Shown: positions 1 to 8,022, numbered from the stretch's first letter. The stretch: DNA of 10,055 nt from Butyrivibrio sp. (GCF_024699075.1 NZ_JAILQF010000311.1:1-10055), one strand, 5' to 3'. The notes: a model not told the origin generated them from the letters alone. Made by a program: numbers and translations.

Positions 1-819
1 GAACAGGTTATAAAAGAAACAACTGCATTCCTTCTTACAAGCGCTATGCAGGACGTTGTAACATCAGGTACAGGTACAGCAGTTAACTTCGGTGGTACTG
101 CTATTGCAGCCAAGACAGGTACAACATCAGATGAAAACGATGTATGGCTCTGCGGCTTTACAAACTACTACACAGCTACATGCTGGGCTGGTTATGATAA
201 CAACGAAAACCTTACAACTTCAGCTGAAACACACCTTGCCAAAACTTTATGGCGTAAGGTAATGTCTGAAATACATACAGATCTTCCATCGGCTACTTTC
301 GAAGTTCCAAGCGGAATAACGACCGCGACAGTATGTACGGAATCCGGTCTTCTTCCGGTTTCAGGACTTTGTGATGGCACTCTTGGAACAGAGTATTTTG
401 AAAACGGAACAGTTCCTACAGAAAACTGTAACGTACATATCTACCAGACAATATGTAACTACTCAGGTCTTGCAGCAACAGATCTGTGTCCTTTCAAGGT
501 ACAACAGGTTGTAACTGTAGTTCCTGAAGAACCTGATATATTAAAACAATCTGCTGGAGCAGGTGCTACTACCACAACAAGCGGCGTTGTAGATCCTACG
601 GTACTATGTCCGCATAATGAAAGCTTCTTCGCACAACCTAATGCGCAGGAGATTCTGGTACAACAGAATCAGGAGATCATCAACAGAAATGCTGCAGCCG
701 CGGCCGCGGCGGGAACTGATTCTACCACAACTGATGGTACGACGACGGATCAGACGGCCACTCCGGAAGCTACAACTACAGAAACAACGCCTACGGATGA
801 ACAGCAAAACGGAGAATGA
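1..819 (+). CDS. Class A penicillin-binding protein, C-terminal part (5' end outside window)
   Basis: This is the C-terminal 272 residues of a bifunctional peptidoglycan glycosyltransferase/transpeptidase (PBP1A-like), which polymerises and cross-links cell wall outside the membrane. The frame is open from base 1, so the first visible ATG (46) is internal. Seen: the transpeptidase KTG box as AAKTGTTSDENDVW at about residues 36-49, followed by the GFTNYYTATCWAGYD strand. Next comes a cysteine-containing region with SGLLPVSGLC and TEYFENGTVPTENC motifs, as in the C-terminal extension of clostridial PBP1A proteins. The protein ends in a low-complexity tail: seven alanines, then a Thr/Asp/Glu/Gln-rich stretch. 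The glycosyltransferase domain and the catalytic SxxK and SxN motifs lie upstream of the window. A strong terminator begins 22 bp after the stop, so this is the last gene of its transcript. PBP1A versus another class A paralogue cannot be settled from the fragment. Confidence 0.93.
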   Translation, partial: EQVIKETTAFLLTSAMQDVVTSGTGTAVNFGGTAIAAKTGTTSDENDVWLCGFTNYYTATCWAGYDNNENLTTSAETHLAKTLWRKVMSEIHTDLPSATFEVPSGITTATVCTESGLLPVSGLCDGTLGTEYFENGTVPTENCNVHIYQTICNYSGLAATDLCPFKVQQVVTVVPEEPDILKQSAGAGATTTTSGVVDPTVLCPHNESFFAQPNAQEILVQQNQEIINRNAAAAAAAGTDSTTTDGTTTDQTATPEATTTETTPTDEQQNGE

Positions 820-841
820 TATAGATAACAATTGGCAGGTA

Positions 842-877
842 AAAAGGCCGGTATCTTCTTAAAGATACCGGCCTTTT
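842..877 (+). terminator. Intrinsic terminator of the penicillin-binding protein gene
   Basis: A perfect 16-bp stem (842-857 with 862-877) with a CTTA loop and a GC-rich core (GGCCGG/CCGGCC). An A-run precedes the core and a T-run follows it, so it could work in both directions. It lies 22 bp after the stop codon. On the minus strand it would back up the tRNA terminator. Confidence 0.9.
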
Positions 878-884
878 AATGCAT

Positions 885-927
885 AAAAAAATCCCTCAAA
901 GCTAGTAAATATCTAACTTTGAGGGAT
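885..927 (-). terminator. Intrinsic terminator downstream of tRNA-Thr
   Basis: Inverted repeat ATCCCTCAAAG (891-901) and CTTTGAGGGAT (917-927), an 11-bp perfect stem with a 15-nt loop. On the minus strand it is followed by a run of seven or more T (plus-strand A-run ending at 891). It begins 11 bp beyond the tRNA 3' end, so it ends the tRNA transcript and any read-through from the DUF4364 gene. Confidence 0.88.
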
Positions 928-938
928 ATTATTTTGTA

Positions 939-1011
939 AGCTGCTGACGGGAATCGAACCCGTGACCTCCGCACTACCAATGCGACGCACTACCGACTGT
1001 GCTACAACAGC
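939..1011 (-). tRNA. tRNA-Thr, anticodon GGT
   Basis: The minus strand folds into a complete 73-nt cloverleaf. The acceptor stem is GCTGTTG with CAGCAGC (one G-T pair). The D stem is GCAC/GTGC around AGTCGGTA. The anticodon stem is TCGCA/TGCGG around the loop TTGGTAG, with the anticodon GGT at 976-978. The variable loop is five bases, and the T arm is ACGGG-TTCGATT-CCCGT. The discriminator base is T and CCA is not encoded. It reads ACC and ACT codons. It lies after the DUF4364 gene, has its own promoter, and is closed by a terminator. Confidence 0.97.
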
Positions 1012-1069
1012 TTGGCATATATATTAGCAAAAGCAGGATAAACCTTGTCTTTCGCAAGCCACGAATGTA

Positions 1070-1098
1070 ATTATACTAGTAGAAATATGCCTTGTCAA
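1070..1098 (-). promoter_or_regulatory. Perfect-consensus promoter of tRNA-Thr
   Basis: On the minus strand, TTGACA (1093-1098), a 17-bp spacer and TATAAT (1070-1075) match the housekeeping-sigma consensus exactly. The 20 or so bases upstream of the -35 box are almost all A/T and resemble an UP element. Transcription would start near 1063, about 50 nt before the mature tRNA 5' end at 1011, leaving a leader for RNase P to remove. Confidence 0.9.
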
Positions 1099-1124
1099 AC
1101 TAAAAATATTAATAAAAAAACTTA

Positions 1125-1667
1125 TTATAATTTATTGCCTTCATCAGAATCATTTAAGAGCTGATCTGTTATATATGAATAGATATCAGAGCTCTTGTCA
1201 TGCCATCTTGCGCATACTCCGTCTGCCATGCTTTCTGTAGGAACTGTTATCTGAATATTAATGATATCTTCTCCCATCTCCTTGGCAACAAGTCTTGCAA
1301 CATACTGGCCATCTGCACGCTTGTTATAGTCAGCAATTATCGATGACTCATTACGAAGCTTGATCTTATTGTCCTTAAGATAAGCATCAATCTGAAGTCG
1401 TATCTCAGGATTCATCTGCCCTATAAAGAAGTGAAGTGCCTCTTCTCCAGCCTCTGTGAGCTCCAAGAAGGTTCTGTTGCGTTTCTTGTGCTCAATTATA
1501 AGCTTCTGCTCACTAAGTTCTCCAAAGGCCTCCTGGAGGGTCATAAACGTAGTGTACTCATTTCCAAGTATAAAGTCATAGATCTGTGACTTGGAAAGCT
1601 CTACGTCAGACCTTTTAAGCATATACATGACTATTATTTTATAAAGTGTTAAATACTGCGATGCCAA
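1125..1667 (-). CDS. DUF4364 family protein, probable winged-helix regulator
   Basis: A 180-residue soluble protein that I recognise as DUF4364, a Clostridia family with a winged-helix-like N-terminal half; its target is not known. Seen: LTLYKIIVMYML (residues 6-17), a helix pair LSKSQIYDFILGNEYTTF (24-41), then LQEAFGELSEQKLI and FLELTEAGEEALHFF, the recognition-helix and wing layout of PadR/MarR-like folds. The C-terminal half is mixed alpha/beta. The chosen start is TTG at 1667, with AGGAG 11 nt upstream; the next in-frame ATG would cut into the first helix. It follows rarA by 67 bp on the same strand with no visible promoter, so it is probably cotranscribed. DNA binding is inferred from the fold, not shown. 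Confidence 0.88.
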   Translation of the reverse strand: MASQYLTLYKIIVMYMLKRSDVELSKSQIYDFILGNEYTTFMTLQEAFGELSEQKLIIEHKKRNRTFLELTEAGEEALHFFIGQMNPEIRLQIDAYLKDNKIKLRNESSIIADYNKRADGQYVARLVAKEMGEDIINIQITVPTESMADGVCARWHDKSSDIYSYITDQLLNDSDEGNKL

Positions 1668-1734
1668 GTGTATATATTCTCCTGAAAATTATTACTCTAT
1701 TTATTTGATGTTGTCTTCTCTATTCTGCTATGTT

Positions 1735-3159
1735 TTACTTTTGTTCTTCTTTATTTTGCGCTTCTTTATCCAGCAGTTCTTTATCTTGCAATTCTTTATT
1801 TTGTAATTCTTTATCCTGCTCTTGTTTAAGTCGCTTTTCTTCTGCAGCTTTCAAGGCTTTCATATGATCTCTTATCTTGAGCTCATATCCGTTGCCTGTT
1901 GGTGAATAGAACTCCTTACCATTAAGCTCGTAAGGAAGATACTGCTGCTTGACATAATGATTAGGATAGTTATGCGCATACTTATATCCTATTCCATGTC
2001 CAAGCTTATGTGCTGACTTATAATGAGCATCCTGAAGGTGAGACGGGATCTTTAGATTACCGCTTCCTTCAACTTCTTCCATAGCACTGTCTATAGCATT
2101 TATAGAAGCATTACTCTTAGGAGCTGTTGCAAGATAACTTGCCGCCTGAGAAAGAGTAATCCTTCCTTCCGGCATTCCAAGTCTTTCTACAGCAAGGCTT
2201 GCTGCTACTGCAACCTGAAGAGCCTGCGGATCGGCATTGCCTATATCTTCAGAAGCAAGCACCATCATACGCCTTGCGATAAACTTGGGATCTTCTCCCG
2301 CACTTATCATTCTTGCAAGATAATATACTGCTGCATCAGGATCTGATCCTCTGACACTTTTGATAAAAGCAGATATCGTATCATAATGATTATCGCCATC
2401 CTTATCATAACGGGCAATCTTCTTCTGAATGCATTCTCTGGCTACGTCAAGGGTTATATGGATCTTGCCATCTTCACTTCTGTCAGTTGTCATGATGCCA
2501 AGCTCTACAGCATTAAGAGCATGCCTTGCATCGCCATCAGCCATGTCTGACAGAAAATCCACTGCTTCATCATCTATTACTGCATCAAAAGAGCCCATAC
2601 CCTTTTCTTTATCATACACAGCACGGTTTATAAGTACTGTAATATCCTCTTTTGAAAGAGGCTTAAGCTCAAATATGACAGATCTTGATAATAAAGCTCC
2701 GTTGACCTCAAAGTAAGGATTCTCGGTCGTAGCTCCTATAAGTATTACTGTACCATCTTCAACAAAAGGAAGCAGGTAGTCCTGCTGCCCTTTATTAAAA
2801 CGGTGTATCTCATCTATAAAAAGAATTGTCTTCTTCTGATACATGCCACTATTTTCTTTGGCTTTAGATACAACATCCTCCATATCCTTCTTGCCTGCAA
2901 CGGTGGCATTGATCTGCATGAACTCAGCTTTAGTCGTACTTGCTATAACCTTGGCAAGAGTAGTCTTGCCAGTTCCCGGCGGTCCGTACAAGATAATGGA
3001 CCTGATCTTGTCGGCCTTTATAGCACGATATAAAAGCTTATCATGTCCTATTATATGCTGCTGCCCTACTACCTCTTCCAAAGTTGTAGGGCGCATACGT
3101 GCAGCAAGCGGAGATTCTGAAACAGCTGTCTTCTGCCTTGCATATTCAAATAAATCCAT
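1735..3159 (-). CDS. rarA: Replication-associated recombination protein A, AAA+ ATPase (RarA/MgsA)
   Basis: RarA is a clamp-loader-like AAA+ ATPase (MgsA/Mgs1/WRNIP1 family) that acts at stalled replication forks and single-strand gaps. Seen in the 474-residue product: the family N-terminus PLAARMRPTTLEEVVGQ, Walker A GPPGTGKTT (59-67), Walker B ILFIDEIH (112-119), sensor 1 IGATTENP (141-148), arginine finger LLSR (Arg159), a sensor-2 GDAR segment, and the C-terminal tetramerisation domain with the HNYPNHYVKQQYLP motif. The start is the ATG at 3159, with TGAGGT 8 nt upstream; a longer TTG-started version (3186) has no suitable ribosome binding site. After the normal family end the protein carries a Lys/Glu/Gln tail made of five pentapeptide repeats. 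It lies 73 bp after glmM and 67 bp before the DUF4364 gene. Confidence 0.96.
   Translation of the reverse strand: MDLFEYARQKTAVSESPLAARMRPTTLEEVVGQQHIIGHDKLLYRAIKADKIRSIILYGPPGTGKTTLAKVIASTTKAEFMQINATVAGKKDMEDVVSKAKENSGMYQKKTILFIDEIHRFNKGQQDYLLPFVEDGTVILIGATTENPYFEVNGALLSRSVIFELKPLSKEDITVLINRAVYDKEKGMGSFDAVIDDEAVDFLSDMADGDARHALNAVELGIMTTDRSEDGKIHITLDVARECIQKKIARYDKDGDNHYDTISAFIKSVRGSDPDAAVYYLARMISAGEDPKFIARRMMVLASEDIGNADPQALQVAVAASLAVERLGMPEGRITLSQAASYLATAPKSNASINAIDSAMEEVEGSGNLKIPSHLQDAHYKSAHKLGHGIGYKYAHNYPNHYVKQQYLPYELNGKEFYSPTGNGYELKIRDHMKALKAAEEKRLKQEQDKELQNKELQDKELLDKEAQNKEEQK
1747..1821 (-). repeat. Five 15-bp tandem repeats in the 3' end of rarA
   Basis: Five consecutive 15-bp units, each beginning TTCTTTAT on the plus strand (1747, 1762, 1777, 1792, 1807). 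They encode the pentapeptide series QDKEL, QNKEL, QDKEL, LDKEA, QNKEE at the extreme C-terminus of RarA. The unit length is a multiple of three, so changes in copy number would keep the frame. The copies differ at up to a few positions. Confidence 0.9.
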
Positions 3160-3232
3160 ATTATTAACCTCATGTCTCAACTGCAAAGTAAAGACTTAAA
3201 TATTGCACCTGACTGCATTTGGGCTCCAAATA

Positions 3233-4621
3233 TTATTTGGCTTCGTATCCTTTTTCTTTGATAACACGAATTACAGATTCTACATAGTTTCTGCAAGTCT
3301 CTTTGTCTTCAGCTTCTACCATGACTCTTACAACAGGTTCTGTACCTGATTCGCGGACAAGAATCCTTCCTGTATCGCCAAGCTCTGAAGCTACAGCATT
3401 AACCTTAGCAACAACATCAGGATCATTCTGAGCCTGAGTCTTATCTGTTACACGAATGTTCTCAAGTACCTGAGGATAGATGGTAAGAGGAGAGCAAAGC
3501 TCTGACATCTTTTTCTTTCTTGCAAGCATAACTTCCATCATCTTAATGGATGTCATGATACCATCACCGGTTGTAGCATATTTACTGAAGATAATATGAC
3601 CTGACTGCTCACCACCTATTACGCAGTTGTTCTCAGTCATATATTCATAAACATACTTATCTCCTACTGCAGTCTTGGCATAATCTATTCCGGCTTCATC
3701 AAAAGCCTTGTAAAGACCGAAGTTGGACATAACTGTTGTAACTACAGTATTGTTTACAAGTTCGCCCTTATCCTTCATATATTTACCATAAACATAAAGA
3801 ATATGATCACCGTTTACAACATTGCCCTTTTCATCTACGCAAAGACATCTGTCGGCATCACCGTCATAAGCAAAGCCTACATCAAGACCCTTTTCTACAA
3901 CAAATTTCTGAAGACCTTCAATATGTGTAGATCCTGCATTATTGTTGATATTGGTTCCGTTAGGATCTACATTTATAACATATGTTGTAGCTCCAAGAGC
4001 ATCAAATACGCTCTTTGCTATATTCCAGGATGCGCCATTAGCACAGTCAAGACCTACCTTCATTCCCTTGAAGGAATAAAGTCCGAGTGAGATGAGGTAT
4101 CCTACATAACGGTTTCTTCCTGATACATAGTCAACTGTGCATCCTATTGAATCCTTGGTGGCAAAAGGAATTGAATCCCACTTTTTACCAAATGCAGTAA
4201 GGTTACCGTCTATATAATCCTCTACGAGTCCGATGGTCTTCTCGTCCATCTTCTCTCCATTACCATTTAAAAGCTTTATACCATTATCATAAAATGGATT
4301 GTGGCTGGCTGTGATCATAACACCACAGTCAAATTCATCTACTCTTGTTACATAGGCAACTGACGGAGTAGTTGTTACATGCAGAAGATATGCGTCTGCA
4401 CCTGATGCAACAAGGCCACCTACAAGGCTGTACTCGAACATATAACTTGAACGTCTTGTATCCTTGCCTATTACAACTCTGGGAGCTGATGTGTCTCCCT
4501 TCTGGCGCTTAAGTTCGCCATAATACCATCCAAGAAAACGTCCTACTGTATAAGCATGATCTGCTGTAAGTCCTACATTAGCTTCTCCTCTGAAACCATC
4601 TGTACCAAAATATCTGCCCAT
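3233..4621 (-). CDS. glmM: Phosphoglucosamine mutase
   Basis: GlmM interconverts glucosamine-6-phosphate and glucosamine-1-phosphate in the cytoplasm, the step before UDP-GlcNAc synthesis for peptidoglycan. The 462-residue product has the alpha-D-phosphohexomutase signatures in order: N-terminal GRYFGTDGFRGEAN, the phosphoserine loop TASHNP (Ser106), the Mg-binding loop DGDADR (253-258), the sugar-binding GEQSGH (337-342) and the phosphate-binding RESGTEPVVR (423-432). GEQSGH and the overall length fit GlmM rather than a phosphomannomutase. Two ATGs compete. The one at 4633 abuts AAAGG with no spacing; the one at 4621 lies 12 nt after it and gives the usual MGRYFGTDGFRG start, so 4621 is preferred. 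It is the first gene of the leftward cluster with rarA, and its extended -10 promoter lies about 60 bp upstream. Confidence 0.96.
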   Translation of the reverse strand: MGRYFGTDGFRGEANVGLTADHAYTVGRFLGWYYGELKRQKGDTSAPRVVIGKDTRRSSYMFEYSLVGGLVASGADAYLLHVTTTPSVAYVTRVDEFDCGVMITASHNPFYDNGIKLLNGNGEKMDEKTIGLVEDYIDGNLTAFGKKWDSIPFATKDSIGCTVDYVSGRNRYVGYLISLGLYSFKGMKVGLDCANGASWNIAKSVFDALGATTYVINVDPNGTNINNNAGSTHIEGLQKFVVEKGLDVGFAYDGDADRCLCVDEKGNVVNGDHILYVYGKYMKDKGELVNNTVVTTVMSNFGLYKAFDEAGIDYAKTAVGDKYVYEYMTENNCVIGGEQSGHIIFSKYATTGDGIMTSIKMMEVMLARKKKMSELCSPLTIYPQVLENIRVTDKTQAQNDPDVVAKVNAVASELGDTGRILVRESGTEPVVRVMVEAEDKETCRNYVESVIRVIKEKGYEAK

Positions 4622-4680
4622 TTTTATGAACATCCTTTCTTAATTAGAAACATTTTGTGTGGCTATTATCCCACTTAGCG

Positions 4681-4689
4681 ATTATACCA
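4681..4689 (-). promoter_or_regulatory. Extended -10 promoter for the glmM cluster
   Basis: On the minus strand TGG-TATAAT forms an extended -10 (TGnTATAAT, with TATAAT at 4681-4686). No good -35 hexamer lies 16-18 bp upstream, which is common for extended -10 promoters. Transcription would start near 4674, giving a leader of about 50 nt before the glmM start at 4621. A second weaker GATAAT lies at 4665-4670. Confidence 0.65.
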
Positions 4690-4772
4690 CACCCTATAAT
4701 TTTTTGCCGCTTTGCATGCCAAATCTATTTTTTTAAGAAAAATATGCCGATAAATTATCTGATATATTGTGA

Positions 4773-4801
4773 TTTACATTTTTTATATAAAGCCATGTAA
4801 C
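4773..4801 (+). promoter_or_regulatory. Possible weak promoter for the hybrid kinase gene
   Basis: TTTACA (4773-4778), a 17-bp spacer and TGTAAC (4796-4801) match the -35 well but the -10 at only four of six positions. It lies in the very AT-rich gap between glmM and the kinase gene, about 48 bp before the start codon. No better candidate was found; a regulator or another sigma factor may be needed. Confidence 0.3.
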
Positions 4802-4848
4802 ATATTAAGACAGGCTTTACCAAAACGTTGCTTCCAACTGGAGAATAT

Positions 4849-7800
4849 ATGTCGAACAGAAGATTACTGATTTTTGACATAGCGGGTAAGATCACAAAGC
4901 AAAAGATTCTGAAAGTTTTAATCAGCTTTCTTTGCTATATTTGTGCTACGATCATATCCATCTATTTTGTAGATTTCGGAATCCCGATAAATCTCGGCAA
5001 AGTATCATTCGAGATCACCTTTAAAGATATCCCTCTTATAATCATAACTGGCTTTCATGGATATTTCTGGGGAATACTTCTTGTATACACCATTTTCATA
5101 TACAAGTCCTTATCTGATACAAGATACCTGTATATGATGTTCATTTTCACTGCCACTGTTTTTGTAATAGGTTATATGTCTTCTCACAGATGGTTCTTAA
5201 AAAGAAGATATGCATTTATAGGAGCTCTTATAACCGCTTTTAACCTTGGACCTTTATGGTGGTTTCTTGTCTGCAGGATAAGAAATATTGAGATCTTAAG
5301 GCCCATGTCTGAAGCATATGCTCTGTATTTGCTTGGTGCACTTCCTGAAGCTCTTATATCTTTTGCTTTTCTTCACCAGTGTTTTAAATATCTTCCTGAT
5401 AATCTGAAATCCAAGATTCCTTATGGAGTCTACTATACCAACAAAGATTATCAGACTATTCAGAAATCACTGCTTAGCACACGTCTTACTGCCCTTATCG
5501 CTCTTGACTGCATAATATTCAGTATAGGAGCCGCTTTTGCTTCTGCTTTCCTTATTCCGTCAATAGCTTCAGATGTAATAATCACCTCTGAAACTATGGA
5601 TGATACAAGTGGAATTCTGGATGTACTTGATTTTACACCTGAAAGTGAGTGGCAAAGTGCAGTCGAACCTTATGAAACAATAAATTATACAGGCGAAGTC
5701 TCTTTTAACTTATCCAAGGTACTTAAAACCTCTTCCTACAAGACCTTTGTATATAACAGAAATGGTGTGGCCTATAATATCAGACTTATCATGTTCATAA
5801 TGAACGTTGCTATTCCTACGGGTATTTTTACAAATTATTTTTCACAAAAAAGGATAGCAGCTCCTATTGTACGATTAACCAAGGCTACGTCTGATTTCGT
5901 TGACGACTCCTATGACAATGAGGTTATAGGGACCGATCAGGATGCCGATCTTAAGAGTGCCTATGATCACAATATCATGGACAAGGTCAAGGCTATTCAC
6001 GAACTTAATATAGATACCGGAAATGAAGTTGAAGATCTCTATCATAGTATAGAAAAAACTACAGATTACCTCGTAAACTATGTTAATACAATGAGGCAGG
6101 AACAAAAGCTCAAGGAAGATCTAAGAGTTGCCACACAGGCCAATGTTGCCAAAAACTCTTTTTTGTCAAACATGTCTCATGAGCTGAGGACTCCAATAAA
6201 TGTCATTCTTGGCATGGATGAGATGATCCTTCGTGAATATGACAGCGATGAAAATCTAACTCTTTATGCTCTTAGCATACAATCATCAGGCAGAACTCTT
6301 CTGTCTCTTGTTAATGATATTTTGGACTTTTCCAAGATTGAAGCAGGTAAGATGGAGATCATACCTGTTGAATACGATATTGGCTCTATGATAGTCGACC
6401 TTTATAACATGATATCCATAAGAGCCCAGGAGAAGCATCTGGAGCTTATTATCCGCATTGATCCAAATATTCCGCGCCTTTTGTATGGCGATGATATAAG
6501 GATCAAACAGTGTATTGTCAACATCCTTACCAATGCTGTCAAATACACTAATAAGGGATCCGTTACTTTATTCATGGATTATGAGGAAGTTGATGATGAC
6601 AATATAAGCCTTAAGATAAGGATCAAGGATACCGGCATAGGTATGAAGGCTGAAGATATGGACCGCTTGTATACTCCATTTGAACGCATGGATGAAGTAA
6701 GGAATCGTACCGTAGAAGGTACAGGCCTTGGTATAAGCATAGTCAAGAATCTCCTTGAGATGATGGAGTCTCATATGGAGGTAGCAAGCGAATATGGCAA
6801 GGGCAGCGAATTCTTTTTTGCCATAAAACAAAGAGTAATATCAAGAGAACCTGTAGGAGATATAACCCAGGCCTTAAGAAAGAGCATGTCGTCACACGAA
6901 AAATACCGCACGGCATTCCATGCTCCTGATGCAAGGATACTCGTTGTAGACGATACCGCAATGAATCTGACTGTAATCGTAGGTCTTCTAAAAGAAACTC
7001 AGATAGTGGTAGATACTGCAGATTCCGGTCAAAAATGCCTGGATATGGTCAAGGAAAACGCCTACGACATCATATTTGTCGATCACAGAATGCCTGATAT
7101 GGACGGAATCGAGACCCTTCACAGACTAAAGACAATGGGAAAAGAAAACCTGTCCATAAATGCTCCCTGCATAGCTCTTACAGCTAATGCCATAGCAGGA
7201 GCAAGGGAAGAATATCTTGAAGCAGGATTCTCAGATTATCTTTCAAAACCTGTAGATACCTTAAAGCTTGAAAAAATGCTGATAGATTATCTTCCAAGAG
7301 AATACGTACACATGTTCGGGACACCCGAATTTGCTGCCGATATAAGCAATATGCCAAAGGACCCTGTCAAGATGGCAGAACTCAATCAGGAAGACTATGT
7401 AGTGATCGGTGGCAAAAAATATCTTCATAGCGAACTTAAGAGTCTTGGAGCTTCAGCGGGAATAGATATTGAAATTGCAATAAAGAACTGTGGAAGTCCT
7501 GAAATACTTCAAAAGGTTATCAAAGATTTCTATTCTTCGATGGCAGAAAAAGGAAAACTCATAGAAGAATATGCTCAGAACAAGGATTATGAAAACTATA
7601 CTATTCAGGTACATTCTCTAAAGAGTTCTTCAAGACTTATAGGAGCAATAAAACTTTCAAAGGATGCTGAATATCTGGAAAAGTGCGGAGATGAAAAGAA
7701 TGCTGCAGAAATAGAAGCAAGAACTCCTCTTCTTCTGGCCCTGTTCTATGGATACAGAGATAAACTCGGGCCTATATTATTTGAAGATGATAAGGCTACA

Positions 7801-8022
7801 GGCAAAGATCTTCCACCTATTTCAGAAAAAGAACTTGAAGAATATAAAGCAGGAATAAGAGAGCTTGTTGAGGCATTTGATTTTGACAGTGCCGACGCAG
7901 CAATAGCTGAACTATATGAAAACTATACAATTCCTGATTCTTCAAAAGAATTACTGGATAAGCTGCAGATAATGCTCGCAGCAGCTAACCGCGACGGAAT
8001 TCTTAAGATTTTACAAAAATAG
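4849..8022 (+). CDS. Membrane hybrid sensor histidine kinase with receiver and HPt domains
   Basis: A 1057-residue phosphorelay kinase. Residues 1-330 hold about six or seven hydrophobic segments (near 21-41, 62-86, 94-110, 120-142, 155-178, 216-240, 311-330), with a probable extracytoplasmic loop at 241-310. A HAMP-like linker follows (AAPIVRLTKATSDF, about 337-350, and EVEDLYHSIEKTTDYL, 393-408), split by extra acidic sequence. HisKA: FLSNMSHELRTPIN, phospho-accepting His444. HATPase: N box NILTNAVKYT (Asn562), G1 DTGIGM (594-599), G2 GTGLGIS (624-630). Receiver: VVDD (Asp701/702), VDHRMP (Asp745), Thr778, Lys800. HPt: VHSLKSSSRLIG (His922). The last 75 residues are a charged helical tail that I cannot assign. 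All catalytic residues look intact. The start is ATG 4849, with GGAG five bases upstream, preferred over TTG 4828. The likely partner is the receiver gene 104 bp downstream; the ligand is unknown. Confidence 0.94.
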   Translation: MSNRRLLIFDIAGKITKQKILKVLISFLCYICATIISIYFVDFGIPINLGKVSFEITFKDIPLIIITGFHGYFWGILLVYTIFIYKSLSDTRYLYMMFIFTATVFVIGYMSSHRWFLKRRYAFIGALITAFNLGPLWWFLVCRIRNIEILRPMSEAYALYLLGALPEALISFAFLHQCFKYLPDNLKSKIPYGVYYTNKDYQTIQKSLLSTRLTALIALDCIIFSIGAAFASAFLIPSIASDVIITSETMDDTSGILDVLDFTPESEWQSAVEPYETINYTGEVSFNLSKVLKTSSYKTFVYNRNGVAYNIRLIMFIMNVAIPTGIFTNYFSQKRIAAPIVRLTKATSDFVDDSYDNEVIGTDQDADLKSAYDHNIMDKVKAIHELNIDTGNEVEDLYHSIEKTTDYLVNYVNTMRQEQKLKEDLRVATQANVAKNSFLSNMSHELRTPINVILGMDEMILREYDSDENLTLYALSIQSSGRTLLSLVNDILDFSKIEAGKMEIIPVEYDIGSMIVDLYNMISIRAQEKHLELIIRIDPNIPRLLYGDDIRIKQCIVNILTNAVKYTNKGSVTLFMDYEEVDDDNISLKIRIKDTGIGMKAEDMDRLYTPFERMDEVRNRTVEGTGLGISIVKNLLEMMESHMEVASEYGKGSEFFFAIKQRVISREPVGDITQALRKSMSSHEKYRTAFHAPDARILVVDDTAMNLTVIVGLLKETQIVVDTADSGQKCLDMVKENAYDIIFVDHRMPDMDGIETLHRLKTMGKENLSINAPCIALTANAIAGAREEYLEAGFSDYLSKPVDTLKLEKMLIDYLPREYVHMFGTPEFAADISNMPKDPVKMAELNQEDYVVIGGKKYLHSELKSLGASAGIDIEIAIKNCGSPEILQKVIKDFYSSMAEKGKLIEEYAQNKDYENYTIQVHSLKSSSRLIGAIKLSKDAEYLEKCGDEKNAAEIEARTPLLLALFYGYRDKLGPILFEDDKATGKDLPPISEKELEEYKAGIRELVEAFDFDSADAAIAELYENYTIPDSSKELLDKLQIMLAAANRDGILKILQK

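Noticed and set aside
604..862. Open frames of 75 and 81 codons overlapping the end of the penicillin-binding protein gene on both strands
   Set aside because: They lie over the repetitive tail, give Arg- and Ser-rich sequence without family features, and lack ribosome binding sites.
3160..3186. TTG-started nine-residue extension of RarA
   Set aside because: The downstream ATG has a properly spaced TGAGGT and gives the usual family N-terminus; the extension covers that ribosome binding site.
2429..3199. Plus-strand open frames inside rarA
   Set aside because: They mirror a well-supported RarA coding sequence and show no recognisable protein features.
4828..4848. TTG-started seven-residue extension of the hybrid kinase
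   Set aside because: GGAG lies inside this extension and serves the ATG at 4849.
4622..4848. Possible riboswitch or regulatory RNA between glmM and the kinase gene
   Set aside because: The glmM leader would be only about 50 nt and I see no conserved riboswitch core or strong hairpin, only AT-rich promoter DNA.
5875..6961. Minus-strand open frames inside the hybrid kinase gene
   Set aside because: They overlap intact kinase domains, have no ribosome binding sites and look like shadows.
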